Shown: one piece after another, positions 54,830 through 62,943 of the stretch
Layout of the letters: each line of letters starts with the position of its first letter
Numbering within the stretch: the stretch's first letter is position 1
Assembly (NCBI RefSeq): GCF_002078505.1
Contig: NZ_LUAV01000012.1
Coordinates: 433,097 to 497,096 of the forward strand
Direction: 5' to 3'
DNA: 64,000 bases
From: Ensifer aridi
GTDB lineage: Bacteria > Pseudomonadota > Alphaproteobacteria > Rhizobiales > Rhizobiaceae
Program-made: the position numbers and the translations under genes
The notes under the pieces: model-generated
Told to the model about the DNA's origin: nothing
Seen by the model: only the letters and a program-made list of their open reading frames with translations
Database searches by the model: none

Positions 54830-55680
54830 GCCGCTTCTCCTTTCCGTCCCGCAATCACCGTCAGCGCCACCAGTCCGAGCGTCACAAGCACCAGGAACAC
54901 CGCCATCGCCGCGGCAAACGGCATGTTGGACTGATAGATAGCCTGATCGGTGATCAGCACCGAAAGCGTCCAGTGCTGCGGACGGCCGAGCAGTTGCGGC
55001 AGGAGGTAGGAGCCGAGCGCGAAGATGAAGACCATGATCAGCGTCGCCGTGATCGTGTTGCGGAGCGCCGGCACCACGACCGTGAAGAAGGCCTTGAGGG
55101 GCGAGGCGCCGAGCGTGCGGGCGGCCTCCGTCAGCGTCGGGTCGAGGCGTACGAGCGCGGGGAAGAGCACCAGCACGGTATAGGGAAAGGCCTGGTACAC
55201 CATGCCGGTCAGCACCGCCGCGAAGCTCGGCGTGAGCGCTTTCGCCTCACTCATGAGGCCGAGCGCGACGAGAATGTTGGTGATGCCGGCCGTGCGCGAG
55301 AACAGTGTCGACCAGGCGAAACCAATGATGACCTCGGAGAGAGAGAGCACCGAGAGAAGCGCCACGAGCCAAACCACCTGGACGCTGCGCGCCATGCGGG
55401 TCAAGAGATAGGTGAAAGGGAGCGCCAGCACGACGCAGCAGATCGCGACGGCGATCGCCAGCATGAGCGAGAAGCCCAGCACGCCCCCGAAGAAAGCCGA
55501 AAGAAAGCGGGCATAATTGTCGTAGACGAAGGCAGGCGTGTAGAAGCCGCCCTGCTGGCGCTGGAAGAAGCTGACGGCGATCATCGTGCCGAAGGGCACG
55601 ACGAAGAAGATGGTGAGCATCGCCGCGGGGAAGAGAAGCGGCGAGTAGTCGCCGAGGGTCTGGGGCGGTTCGCGTCTCAT
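54826..55680 (-). CDS. Polyamine-type ABC transporter permease (PotB/PotH-like)
   Basis: A 284-residue permease with six helices and coupling loop LTEAARTLGASPLKAFFTVVVP. The start at 55680 (MRREPPQTLG) overlaps the ATPase stop by four bases; a frame start at 55701 lies inside the ATPase gene. Forms the channel with the gene at 54029. Confidence 0.92.
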   Translation of the reverse strand: MRREPPQTLGDYSPLLFPAAMLTIFFVVPFGTMIAVSFFQRQQGGFYTPAFVYDNYARFLSAFFGGVLGFSLMLAIAVAICCVVLALPFTYLLTRMARSVQVVWLVALLSVLSLSEVIIGFAWSTLFSRTAGITNILVALGLMSEAKALTPSFAAVLTGMVYQAFPYTVLVLFPALVRLDPTLTEAARTLGASPLKAFFTVVVPALRNTITATLIMVFIFALGSYLLPQLLGRPQHWTLSVLITDQAIYQSNMPFAAAMAVFLVLVTLGLVALTVIAGRKGEAA

Positions 55681-56714
55681 TTGCTGAGCACCACGCAGCA
55701 ATCCGGGGTAAGCGCAATGCCGACCTCCTGACCGACCGTGACTTCTGGCCGGGCCCGCGGCGTCGAAACAGCGACGATCTGGCGCCCTGCGACGTCGACA
55801 AAGGTCTCGATCGTGCCGCCGAGATCGCGCACGAAGGTGACCTTGCCGGAAAGCGCACCGGCACCGGGCGCCGTCAGGTGCACGTCCTCCGGGCGGATCG
55901 AAAGCGTCGCCTTCGCGGCACCCGGCGGCAGTTGCAGCCCCGGCACCGGCTGACCCAGCACGGTCACGTGGTTCAAGGTGTCCTGTTCCGCTTCGATCAA
56001 ATTGGTCTGGCCGATGAAGTCGGCGACGAAACTGTCGGCCGGCCGACGATAGATTTCGATCGGCGAGGCGGCCTGGCGAATTTCGCCGCCGCTCATGACG
56101 ACCACCGTATCGGCCATCGTCATCGCCTCGCGCTGGTCGTGGGTGACGACGATCGTGGTGATGCCGAGCTTCTGCTGCAATTGCCTGAGTTCCACCTGCA
56201 TCGCCTCGCGCAGCTTCGCATCGAGCGCCGAAAGAGGCTCGTCGAGCAGGAAGAGCTTCGGCGAGATCGCCAGCGCCCGGGCGATCGCCACGCGCTGGCG
56301 CTGACCGCCGGAAAGCTTCGAGACCGGGCGGTCAGCATAGCCCGACAGATGGATCATCGACAGGAGCTCGTCGACCCGCTTTCTCTGGTCCTCCTTCGGC
56401 GCGCCGCGGATGCGCAAGGGGTAGGCGATGTTCTCGCCGACGGTCAGATGCGGGAAAAGCGCCAGCGACTGGAACACCATGCCGAGATTGCGCTTGTGCG
56501 TCGGCACGCGTGTAATGTCCTCGCCGTCGAGCCGTATGGCGCCCGAGGTTGGCAGGTCGAGTCCTGCGATCATGCGAAGCAGCGTGGTCTTGCCGCAGCC
56601 CGAGGGGCCCAGCATGCAGACGAATGTGCCATGCGGCACCGTGAGGTCGACGTCGTTTACGGCCCTGAAGGCCCCGAATTCCTTGACGACGCTTTGAAGG
56701 GCAAGTCCCGACAT
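55677..56714 (-). CDS. Polyamine-type ABC transporter ATP-binding protein (PotA/PotG-like)
   Basis: A 345-residue ATPase: Walker [27 protein letters not shown], Walker B LFLLDEPLSALD, H-loop VTHDQREAMT, and a C-terminal TOBE domain with SIRPEDVHL. Encoded between the binding protein (277-base gap) and the permeases. The large gap holds a stem-loop and a partial palindromic repeat. Confidence 0.94.
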   Translation of the reverse strand: MSGLALQSVVKEFGAFRAVNDVDLTVPHGTFVCMLGPSGCGKTTLLRMIAGLDLPTSGAIRLDGEDITRVPTHKRNLGMVFQSLALFPHLTVGENIAYPLRIRGAPKEDQRKRVDELLSMIHLSGYADRPVSKLSGGQRQRVAIARALAISPKLFLLDEPLSALDAKLREAMQVELRQLQQKLGITTIVVTHDQREAMTMADTVVVMSGGEIRQAASPIEIYRRPADSFVADFIGQTNLIEAEQDTLNHVTVLGQPVPGLQLPPGAAKATLSIRPEDVHLTAPGAGALSGKVTFVRDLGGTIETFVDVAGRQIVAVSTPRARPEVTVGQEVGIALTPDCCVVLSK

Positions 56715-56899
56715 TTGTTCCCCGTCCTACAGCGCGCCCGCGTCTTCTCGGCCAGGGCGGCCGCTGTGATCTTTTGAATTGCTGCGTCGGCTCCGATTTC
56801 GAGAACCGTGCAGGAGCGCTTCGTGCGCAGCTTCCACCGGCCGGCGTTCTATCGGACACGCAACGGCCGCGGTAGTATCCTTGAACTCCCGTACAAGGT

Positions 56900-56930
56900 T
56901 ATCCTTAAACCGTCAGCGGTTTAAGGGATA
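56900..56930. repeat. Short palindromic repeat between binding-protein and ATPase genes
   Basis: tatccttaaaccg (56900-56912) is the reverse complement of cggtttaagggata (56917-56930) but for one base. It shares the ccttaaa...tttaagg stem core with the first palindrome of the type B repeat at 40173, without the second palindrome; it may be a degenerate fragment. Confidence 0.45.
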
Positions 56931-56949
56931 TGTGTCAAACCGCGTTGAT

Positions 56950-56972
56950 CCCGCTCCGCAAATCGGAGCGGG
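56950..56972 (-). promoter_or_regulatory. Intercistronic stem-loop after the binding-protein gene
   Basis: CCCGCTCCG (56950-56958) pairs perfectly with CGGAGCGGG (56964-56972) around a 5-base loop, 20 bases past the binding-protein stop. No T-run follows on the minus strand, so partial attenuation or mRNA stabilisation is more likely than full termination. Confidence 0.55.
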
Positions 56973-56991
56973 GTCCGGCCGGTGAACATCG

Positions 56992-58071
56992 TCAGCCGAC
57001 GATCAACTCCGTCCACTTCTGGTTCAGCCAATCCGACTTCGTCTGATAGAGGTCGTAACGCGGAACGATCGGCTCGATATCGGAAGAGACGGCCGAAAAT
57101 TCCTTGTCGGTCAGGTCGGTCGATTCCCGCTTGACCGTCGGCGAAGTGCCGACCTTGCGCGAGAGCGTCGCCTGGATCGAGGGCTGGCACATATAGTCGA
57201 TGAAGATATGCGCCTCCTCGGCCTTTTGCGAGGCGCGCGAGAGCGCCCAGCAGCCGGAATCCTGGATGCCGCCTTCCTTCGGGAAGGTGGAGCGGACCGG
57301 ATGCCCGTCGGCTGCGGCAAGACCGGTGACGTCGTGATAGTACTGGCCCATCGGAATTTCGCCGGACTTCAGCGCCTGCTCGAACTGCGCTTCGTCGCGG
57401 TACCAGAGGCGGACGTTCGGCTTTACCTCGGCGAGCTTCTCGAATGTTTTCAAGATGCCCTCTTCGGTGTCGAGCGCATTGGTGCCGCCCATGAAGGTCT
57501 TGGCGGTCACTTCGAGGAGGAACGAGTTGGAGACCAGCGCCAGCAGGCCGAGCTTGTCGGCATTCGCCGGATCCCAGAATGCCGCCCAGGAAGTCGGCGC
57601 TTCCTTGTAGACATTGGTGTTGGTCACCAGCGTGATGTACCACGAAACCGCCCCGACGCCGGCGACGCGGCCATCCGGATATTTGTTGACGAAGCGGTCG
57701 AGCAGGTTCGATGCGTTTTTGATCTTCGCCATGTCGATCGGCGTCCAGAGCTCGGTCGCCTGCCCTTTGAGCATCGCGACCTGCGACATCATCGAGACGT
57801 CGGCAGGCGCCTGGCCGGCTCGGGCCGCCTGCTCCAGCTGCACCAGCCAGGCCTCGCCGGTGGGCTCGGCGACGGATTCGACTGCGATGCCGGTTGCCTT
57901 GGTGAATTCCGGGAAGATGTTCTTGTCGAAGGAGTCCTTGAAGTAGCCGCCATAGACGCCGACCTTCAGCGACCTGTCCTGCGCCCGAAGCACCGTCGGC
58001 ATCGCCAGCATCGATGCGCCGGCGAGCCCCGCACCGAGCAGCGTGCGGCGCTTGATGGAATTGATGTTCAT
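56992..58071 (-). CDS. Polyamine-type ABC transporter substrate-binding protein
   Basis: A 359-residue periplasmic protein of the PotD/PotF class. The leader (KRRTLLGAGLAGASMLAMP) has a twin-arginine look, and the mature protein begins near DRSLKVGVYGGYFKDSF. WLVQLEQAARAGQAPADVSMMSQV and GVGAVSWYITLVTNTNVYKE are typical of the family. The frame is open to 58257, but 58071 opens the leader with AAGGAGAC seven bases upstream. Agmatine or another polyamine is the likely ligand, given the adjacent agmatinase gene. Confidence 0.9.
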   Translation of the reverse strand: MNINSIKRRTLLGAGLAGASMLAMPTVLRAQDRSLKVGVYGGYFKDSFDKNIFPEFTKATGIAVESVAEPTGEAWLVQLEQAARAGQAPADVSMMSQVAMLKGQATELWTPIDMAKIKNASNLLDRFVNKYPDGRVAGVGAVSWYITLVTNTNVYKEAPTSWAAFWDPANADKLGLLALVSNSFLLEVTAKTFMGGTNALDTEEGILKTFEKLAEVKPNVRLWYRDEAQFEQALKSGEIPMGQYYHDVTGLAAADGHPVRSTFPKEGGIQDSGCWALSRASQKAEEAHIFIDYMCQPSIQATLSRKVGTSPTVKRESTDLTDKEFSAVSSDIEPIVPRYDLYQTKSDWLNQKWTELIVG

Positions 58072-58285
58072 TGCATGTCTCCTTTGTTTTGCGGTCGTTG
58101 CCGCGTTCCCTGTTCCAGTTGATTCTTTATGTCTTCTAGCCGCGATGGGCGGGATGAAGCGAGCCTCCGCCTCTGTTCCGCCCGCACGCTGCGATCGCTC
58201 CCGCCCGGTCCCGAGGACTCGGGCCTTATTATCGCGCTGCAATCGCTCGGTCGTCACGCAAGATCATGGACCTTCATGCTTCCCA

Positions 58286-59344
58286 TCATGCCTTGCCGGC
58301 AACGGTGGGGCTGAAGACCATCAGGCTCAGGATCTCGAAGAGCACCTGGGCGCCGGCGTGAGCGGTGTTGGTCGTCGCGTCGTATTGCGGCGCCACCTCG
58401 ACGACATCGCCGCCGACGAGATTGACGCCCTTGAGGCCGCGGATCAGTTCCAGCACCTCGCGAGTCGTGAGCCCGCCGACTTCCGGCGTGCCCGTGCCCG
58501 GCGCGAAACTCGGATCGAGGCTGTCAACGTCGAAGGAGAGATAGGTCGGACCGTCGCCGACGATCTTCTTCGCCTTCTCGATGATGGCGGGAATGCCGAG
58601 GCCCGTGACTTCCTCCGCATGGATCACGGTCATGCCCGACTCATAGGAGAACTCCCAGAGATACTCGGCCGCGCCGCGGATGCCGATCTGGATGACGCGG
58701 GTCGGGTCGAGCACGCCGTCGAGTACTGCATTGCGGAACGGCCCACCGTGGTGGAACTTGGTGAGATCGAAGGCGCCGCCGGTGTCGCAATGCGCATCGA
58801 TATGGATCATGCCGACGGGCTCTTTTTTCCCGACGACCTTCAGAATCGGATGCGTGATCGAATGGTCGCCGCCGACGGAGAGCGGCACGACGCCTGCCTC
58901 GACGATCTGATCGATGCGCTTCTCGATGTCCTCGTGGCTGAGTTCCAGGCGGTAGCGGCTGCGGAAGGGAATGTCGCCGATATCGGCGACCCTGAGATCA
59001 TGCACCGGCGCGCAGCCGAGAACATGGTTATAGGGACCGATGCGCTCGATCGCACGCAACGCCCGCGGTCCGAAACGCGAGCCCGGGCGGTTGGTGACGC
59101 CGAGATCCATGGGAATACCGACGATCGCTACCTGGAGATTGCCGAAGTCCGGGCTGTCGGCGTCGACCGGCATGTACGGGGCGCTCAGAAACGTCGGCAC
59201 GCCGGCAAAGGGCGCGAGCCGCGTGCCGCTTTTCGTGAAGATCTTGTCCGCGACCTTGCGGAACGTCGGATCGAAGAGCTCGCCGCCATGGCTTTCGCCG
59301 TATTTCGCCCTCAAGTCGTTGAGCTTCTTCTCATCCCAAGCCAT
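58286..59344 (-). CDS. speB: Agmatinase (ureohydrolase family)
   Basis: A 352-residue ureohydrolase with both manganese motifs: SVGGDHSITHP, HIDAHCDTGGAF and YLSFDVDSLDPSFAPGTGTPE. Agmatinases convert agmatine to putrescine and urea; close relatives use guanidinobutyrate, guanidinopropionate or guanidine, and the N-terminus is about 40 residues longer than E. coli SpeB. It lies 214 bases upstream of the transporter operon on the same strand. Urea released could feed the urease encoded 21 kb away. Confidence 0.92.
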   Translation of the reverse strand: MAWDEKKLNDLRAKYGESHGGELFDPTFRKVADKIFTKSGTRLAPFAGVPTFLSAPYMPVDADSPDFGNLQVAIVGIPMDLGVTNRPGSRFGPRALRAIERIGPYNHVLGCAPVHDLRVADIGDIPFRSRYRLELSHEDIEKRIDQIVEAGVVPLSVGGDHSITHPILKVVGKKEPVGMIHIDAHCDTGGAFDLTKFHHGGPFRNAVLDGVLDPTRVIQIGIRGAAEYLWEFSYESGMTVIHAEEVTGLGIPAIIEKAKKIVGDGPTYLSFDVDSLDPSFAPGTGTPEVGGLTTREVLELIRGLKGVNLVGGDVVEVAPQYDATTNTAHAGAQVLFEILSLMVFSPTVAGKA

Positions 59345-59359
59345 GCGCGGAATCTCCCG

Positions 59360-59436
59360 TGTCTACAGTGCGGAACGCGGAAAGCATGCGGTTTTCCGCC
59401 AATCCCGCTCTACTTGTTAGAATCGATCCGGGGCAG
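59360..59436. repeat. Divergent RIME-like repeat in the speB-LysR intergenic region
   Basis: Read on the minus strand: gatcgattctaacaagtaga, gcgggattggcggaaaaccg, catgctttccgcgttccgc. The order matches the 3-prime half of 52997-53110 (gatcgattctaatgggttag, ggcggaaaaccgcgcacac) with many substitutions. The rest of the 278-base divergent promoter region (to 59622) shows only a TTGACA at 59557-59562. Confidence 0.5.
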
Positions 59437-59622
59437 GCCCATGACACACCGCGGATCCTTATCTGCGGATTTTCGCAGAGCTGACATGGCGCGACCAAGT
59501 TCCCCGGGCATTCGTTTTAATTGGAGATATTAGGGACAAATCTTCTGGAAAATCAATTGACATTGTTATAGCGTTTCGCGTGAGAAAAATTCACATAGAC
59601 GCCACCCCTCCGGAGCCCGTTC

Positions 59623-60663
59623 TTGTCGAGCCGCCTGCCCCCGCTGAACCCGCTGCGCGCCTTCGAAGCGACGGCTCGGCGCGGCTCCGTTTCCGCCGCG
59701 GCGCGCGAGCTCAACGTGACGCACGGCGCGATAAGCCACCAGATCAAAGCGCTCGAACAGTCCTTCAACGCACCGCTTTTCGAGCGCGGCGGCAAGCGGT
59801 TGAGGCTGACGCCCCAGGGCGCTTTGCTCTTGCCGGCGGTCACCCACGCCTTTGCCGAGATAGCCGCGGCCACGGCGGCGATGACGCGACCCGCAACGAG
59901 CGGCGAACTTCGGGTCACCTGCGTACCGGCACTGCTCTCCTTCTGGATGATCCCGCGCCTGCATCAATTCACCGAGCAGTTCCCCGACGTGCGGTTGAAG
60001 CTGATCGCCTCCAATGACGAGGCAAACCTCCATTCCCCCGATGTCGATGTCTGCCTGCTCTATGGAGACGGCAACTGGCAGGACTGCTGGGCGAGGCTCT
60101 GGAGCCGGCTCGAGCTCTTTCCCGTCGTCAGCCCGACGCTGCTCAACATGCGCCCTCTGCGCTCCATCCGTGATCTGCGCGACCACGTGATGCTGCACGG
60201 CGACGATGGTCGTGAGTGGAACACCTGGCTCACTGCCGCCGACGCGATTGATCTGCAGCGCGGCCGCCAACACTTTATGAGCGATGCGCGCCTGTCGACC
60301 GAGGCGGCTCTGCACAATCAGGGCGTCGCGCTCGGCGACACGATCACCGCCGGCAGTCTGATCGCCCGCGGCGAACTGATCGCACCCTTCGATCTGACCG
60401 TTCCGGCTAATGACGCGTTCTTCGTCGCCTGCCGCAATGAGGTCCGTGCGGCGCCGATCGTCCGCGTTTTCATCGACTGGCTCTTTGCCGCCCTTGAAAG
60501 CGACCCCATGCCGGAGCTGCAGATGTCGGCCCGCACCATCATCCGCAGCCGCGTGTCGAAACCGGAAGACACCGGCCGCAAGGCGCCGCAGACTTTCCAG
60601 CCCGTTTCCTCGCCACGCAGCCGGCGTCCCGAACGCCCGCAAAAACGCAAGGTCAAGCCATAA
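59623..60663 (+). CDS. LysR-family transcriptional regulator (GcvA-like)
   Basis: A 346-residue LysR regulator with LNPLRAFEATARRGSVSAAARELNVTHGAISHQIKALEQ, the GcvA/AmpR-type winged helix, then an effector domain. An unusual basic C-terminal tail of about 45 residues (RPERPQKRKVKP at the end) extends past the normal fold. TTG appears to be the start. It is divergent from speB and 48 bases ahead of the aminotransferase, and could control either. Confidence 0.88.
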   Translation: MSSRLPPLNPLRAFEATARRGSVSAAARELNVTHGAISHQIKALEQSFNAPLFERGGKRLRLTPQGALLLPAVTHAFAEIAAATAAMTRPATSGELRVTCVPALLSFWMIPRLHQFTEQFPDVRLKLIASNDEANLHSPDVDVCLLYGDGNWQDCWARLWSRLELFPVVSPTLLNMRPLRSIRDLRDHVMLHGDDGREWNTWLTAADAIDLQRGRQHFMSDARLSTEAALHNQGVALGDTITAGSLIARGELIAPFDLTVPANDAFFVACRNEVRAAPIVRVFIDWLFAALESDPMPELQMSARTIIRSRVSKPEDTGRKAPQTFQPVSSPRSRRPERPQKRKVKP

Positions 60664-60711
60664 AGCGGGGACCGAAAATCCCGCGTCCCGTTCAACAACA
60701 GGAAATCCGCC

Positions 60712-61890
60712 ATGCCGCATTTCAACCCCCTCGTCGAAAAGCTCTCGCCGCCGCCGGTTCCCTCGGTGCTTGCATGGGCGAAGGCCTATGATGGGGCAAA
60801 AGGTCCGTTGATCGATCTCTCACAGGCCGTTCCGGGCTATCCCCCCCATCCGGACATGCTCAAATGGCTGGGTGAAGCCGCGGCGTCGACTGAATATACG
60901 GGTTATGGTGCGATCGAAGGCGAGCCGGAATTGCGCACGGCCTATGCCGAACAGGTTGCGGCGCTCTACGACGCGGCGATCACCGCCGACAACATCCACA
61001 TCACCTCCGGCTGCAACCAAGCCTTCATCGCAGCCGCGACGGCGATCGCCCGCGCGGGCGACACCGTCCTGATGACCAATCCTTACTACTTCAACCAGGA
61101 AACGACCTTGGCGATGCTCGGGATCAATGTCGAGCTGGCACCCCTCGACGCCGGCGCCGGCTTTCTGCCGGAAGTCGACACGGTCGCTTCCGCCCTCCGG
61201 CCGGGCATTCGCGCGCTCACCCTCGTCTCGCCCAACAATCCGACCGGCGCGGTCTATCCGCCGGAATTGCTCCAGCGCATCTACGAGCTGTGCCGGGCAA
61301 ACGGTACCTGGCTGATCCTCGACGAAACCTATCGCGACTTCCTGCCGGATGCGGTTGCTGCGCCCCATGGCCTATTCCGGGCCCAATGGTGGCAGGACGG
61401 CTTCATCGCCCTCTACAGCTTCTCGAAATCCTTCTGCATCCCCGGCCATCGCCTCGGCGCGATCACCGCCGGCCCTGCGTTCATCGCGCAGGTCGCCAAG
61501 ATTATGGACAACCTGCAGATCTGCGCGCCGCGCTCAGCGCAGGCCGCCGTCGCCAGGGCCATTCCGGCTCTGACCGACTGGCGTCTTGCGAACCGCGCCG
61601 AGATCGCCGCCCGCGCGAATGCCATGAGGGACGTCATGAGCCGCCTGCCGCAATGGAAGCTGCAGGCCGCCGGCGCCTATTTCGCCTACATCCGCCATCC
61701 CTTCCCCGACATTGACTCGCAATTCGTCGCCGAGAAGCTCGCGAAGCTCGCCGGCGTCATCTGCCTGCCGGGCGACTATTTCGGTGAAGGCCAGGAAAAC
61801 TACCTGCGCTTCGCCTTTGCCAATGCCGACGTGCCGACGATCTTGAAGCTCGAGGAGCGGCTCGTAGGCTTTGCCCTGCCGGGTATCTAA
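60712..61890 (+). CDS. Class I/II PLP-dependent aminotransferase
   Basis: A 392-residue aminotransferase. SPNNPTGAVYPPELL and DETYRDFLPD hold PLP-contact residues; the Schiff-base Lys is in YSFSKSFCIPGHRLGAI; the carboxylate-binding Arg is in NYLRFAFAN. Length is normal. It follows the LysR gene on the same strand. The amino donor is not predictable; an arginine, agmatine or tryptophan-type compound would suit the surroundings. Confidence 0.9.
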   Translation: MPHFNPLVEKLSPPPVPSVLAWAKAYDGAKGPLIDLSQAVPGYPPHPDMLKWLGEAAASTEYTGYGAIEGEPELRTAYAEQVAALYDAAITADNIHITSGCNQAFIAAATAIARAGDTVLMTNPYYFNQETTLAMLGINVELAPLDAGAGFLPEVDTVASALRPGIRALTLVSPNNPTGAVYPPELLQRIYELCRANGTWLILDETYRDFLPDAVAAPHGLFRAQWWQDGFIALYSFSKSFCIPGHRLGAITAGPAFIAQVAKIMDNLQICAPRSAQAAVARAIPALTDWRLANRAEIAARANAMRDVMSRLPQWKLQAAGAYFAYIRHPFPDIDSQFVAEKLAKLAGVICLPGDYFGEGQENYLRFAFANADVPTILKLEERLVGFALPGI

Positions 61891-61896
61891 GCGGGT

Positions 61897-62787
61897 TTAG
61901 CCTCTACGGGCGATCAGGATGCCGATCAGCACGATCGCGCCGCCGATCGCCTGCATCAGGCCTACAGGCTCGCTCAGCAAGACCCAGGCGAGCAGCGCAG
62001 CGACCACCGGCTGCAGCAGCAGCGTCAGCGAAGAAAAGGCCGGCGGCAGATAGGCGAGCGCATAGGTGATCGCCACCTGCCCGCCGGCATGGCTGACGAA
62101 GGCGAGACCGATGAGCATGGCCCAGCCGAAGGCGCTCGGCGGCAGCAAGGAGGGCTCGGTGAACAAGGCGAGCGGCAGCATGCAAACGGCCGCCGATGCC
62201 GTGCTCCAGAGCATGATGCGGTTGGTGCTGAAACGGCTTCGCAGTCGGCCTATGGCGAGAATGTAGCCAGCATAGAACATAGCAGCGATGATCGCGATGC
62301 CATCGCCGGCGAGATCGCCGCCGCCAAGCGCCGCCGGGCCGCCTTTCAGGACCACGACACCTATGATGGCGGTGGCGAGGCCAGCTACGAAGATACCGCT
62401 CACGGGCGAGCGGAACAGGACCCAGCTTGCAAGCGTCACGAAGACCGGTGCGACATTGGCAAGCAGCGTCGCGTTGGCGACGGACGTCATGGTGAGCGAC
62501 AGGTGCCAGGCACCAAGATCGATGGCGAGAAAGATGCCAGGCAGGACGAGCAGAGCGTAGTCGGCGAGTCGCTGTGGAGGCTTGTCGGTAGCCGCACCGT
62601 TGCGGAGCTGAGACCAGACGACCAGCGGTATCAATGCCAGCGCCACACGCCAGAAAGCGGTCGCCATCGGCCCCACTTCCGAGAGCCTTACGAAGATCGG
62701 CGATCCGCCGATGGCGGCGCCGCCGATCAGCAGTGCGGCCATGGCAAGCGAGTTTTGCGAGGGGGCGGAGCTGACGGCTTGGGTCAC
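61897..62787 (-). CDS. EamA/DMT-family transporter
   Basis: A 296-residue inner-membrane protein of ten helices in two EamA repeats (first begins LAMAALLIGGAAIGGSPIFVRLSE, the second about residue 155). The last helices IGGAIVLIGILIARRG are typical. Such proteins export amino acids or metabolites. The GTG start at 62787 gives the usual length; the frame is open to 62907 but that part is polar. Convergent with the aminotransferase (stops 6 bases apart). Confidence 0.85.
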   Translation of the reverse strand: MTQAVSSAPSQNSLAMAALLIGGAAIGGSPIFVRLSEVGPMATAFWRVALALIPLVVWSQLRNGAATDKPPQRLADYALLVLPGIFLAIDLGAWHLSLTMTSVANATLLANVAPVFVTLASWVLFRSPVSGIFVAGLATAIIGVVVLKGGPAALGGGDLAGDGIAIIAAMFYAGYILAIGRLRSRFSTNRIMLWSTASAAVCMLPLALFTEPSLLPPSAFGWAMLIGLAFVSHAGGQVAITYALAYLPPAFSSLTLLLQPVVAALLAWVLLSEPVGLMQAIGGAIVLIGILIARRG

Positions 62788-62894
62788 GGCGGTATCCGAT
62801 CGAAGGGGGGAACGCCGCGAGATCGACGGCGCCGTCAAGCGAGCTACCAGAATCGCAGAGTAAACGACAGTCGGATTTCGCCGCAAAGGTGCTG

Positions 62895-62926
62895 AAAACG
62901 GCCGCACGCCAAAAAGGTGCGGCCGT
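62895..62926 (-). terminator. Rho-independent terminator of the aldehyde dehydrogenase gene
   Basis: ACGGCCGCAC (62898-62907) pairs perfectly with GTGCGGCCGT (62917-62926) around a 9-base loop. On the minus strand the hairpin is followed by TTTTC. It lies 17 bases after the stop at 62944. Confidence 0.85.
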
Positions 62927-62943
62927 GCCCCGGAGACATTCTA

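Noticed and set aside
58043..59533. 496-codon plus-strand open frame
   Set aside because: Antisense to speB, which has both metal-binding motifs.
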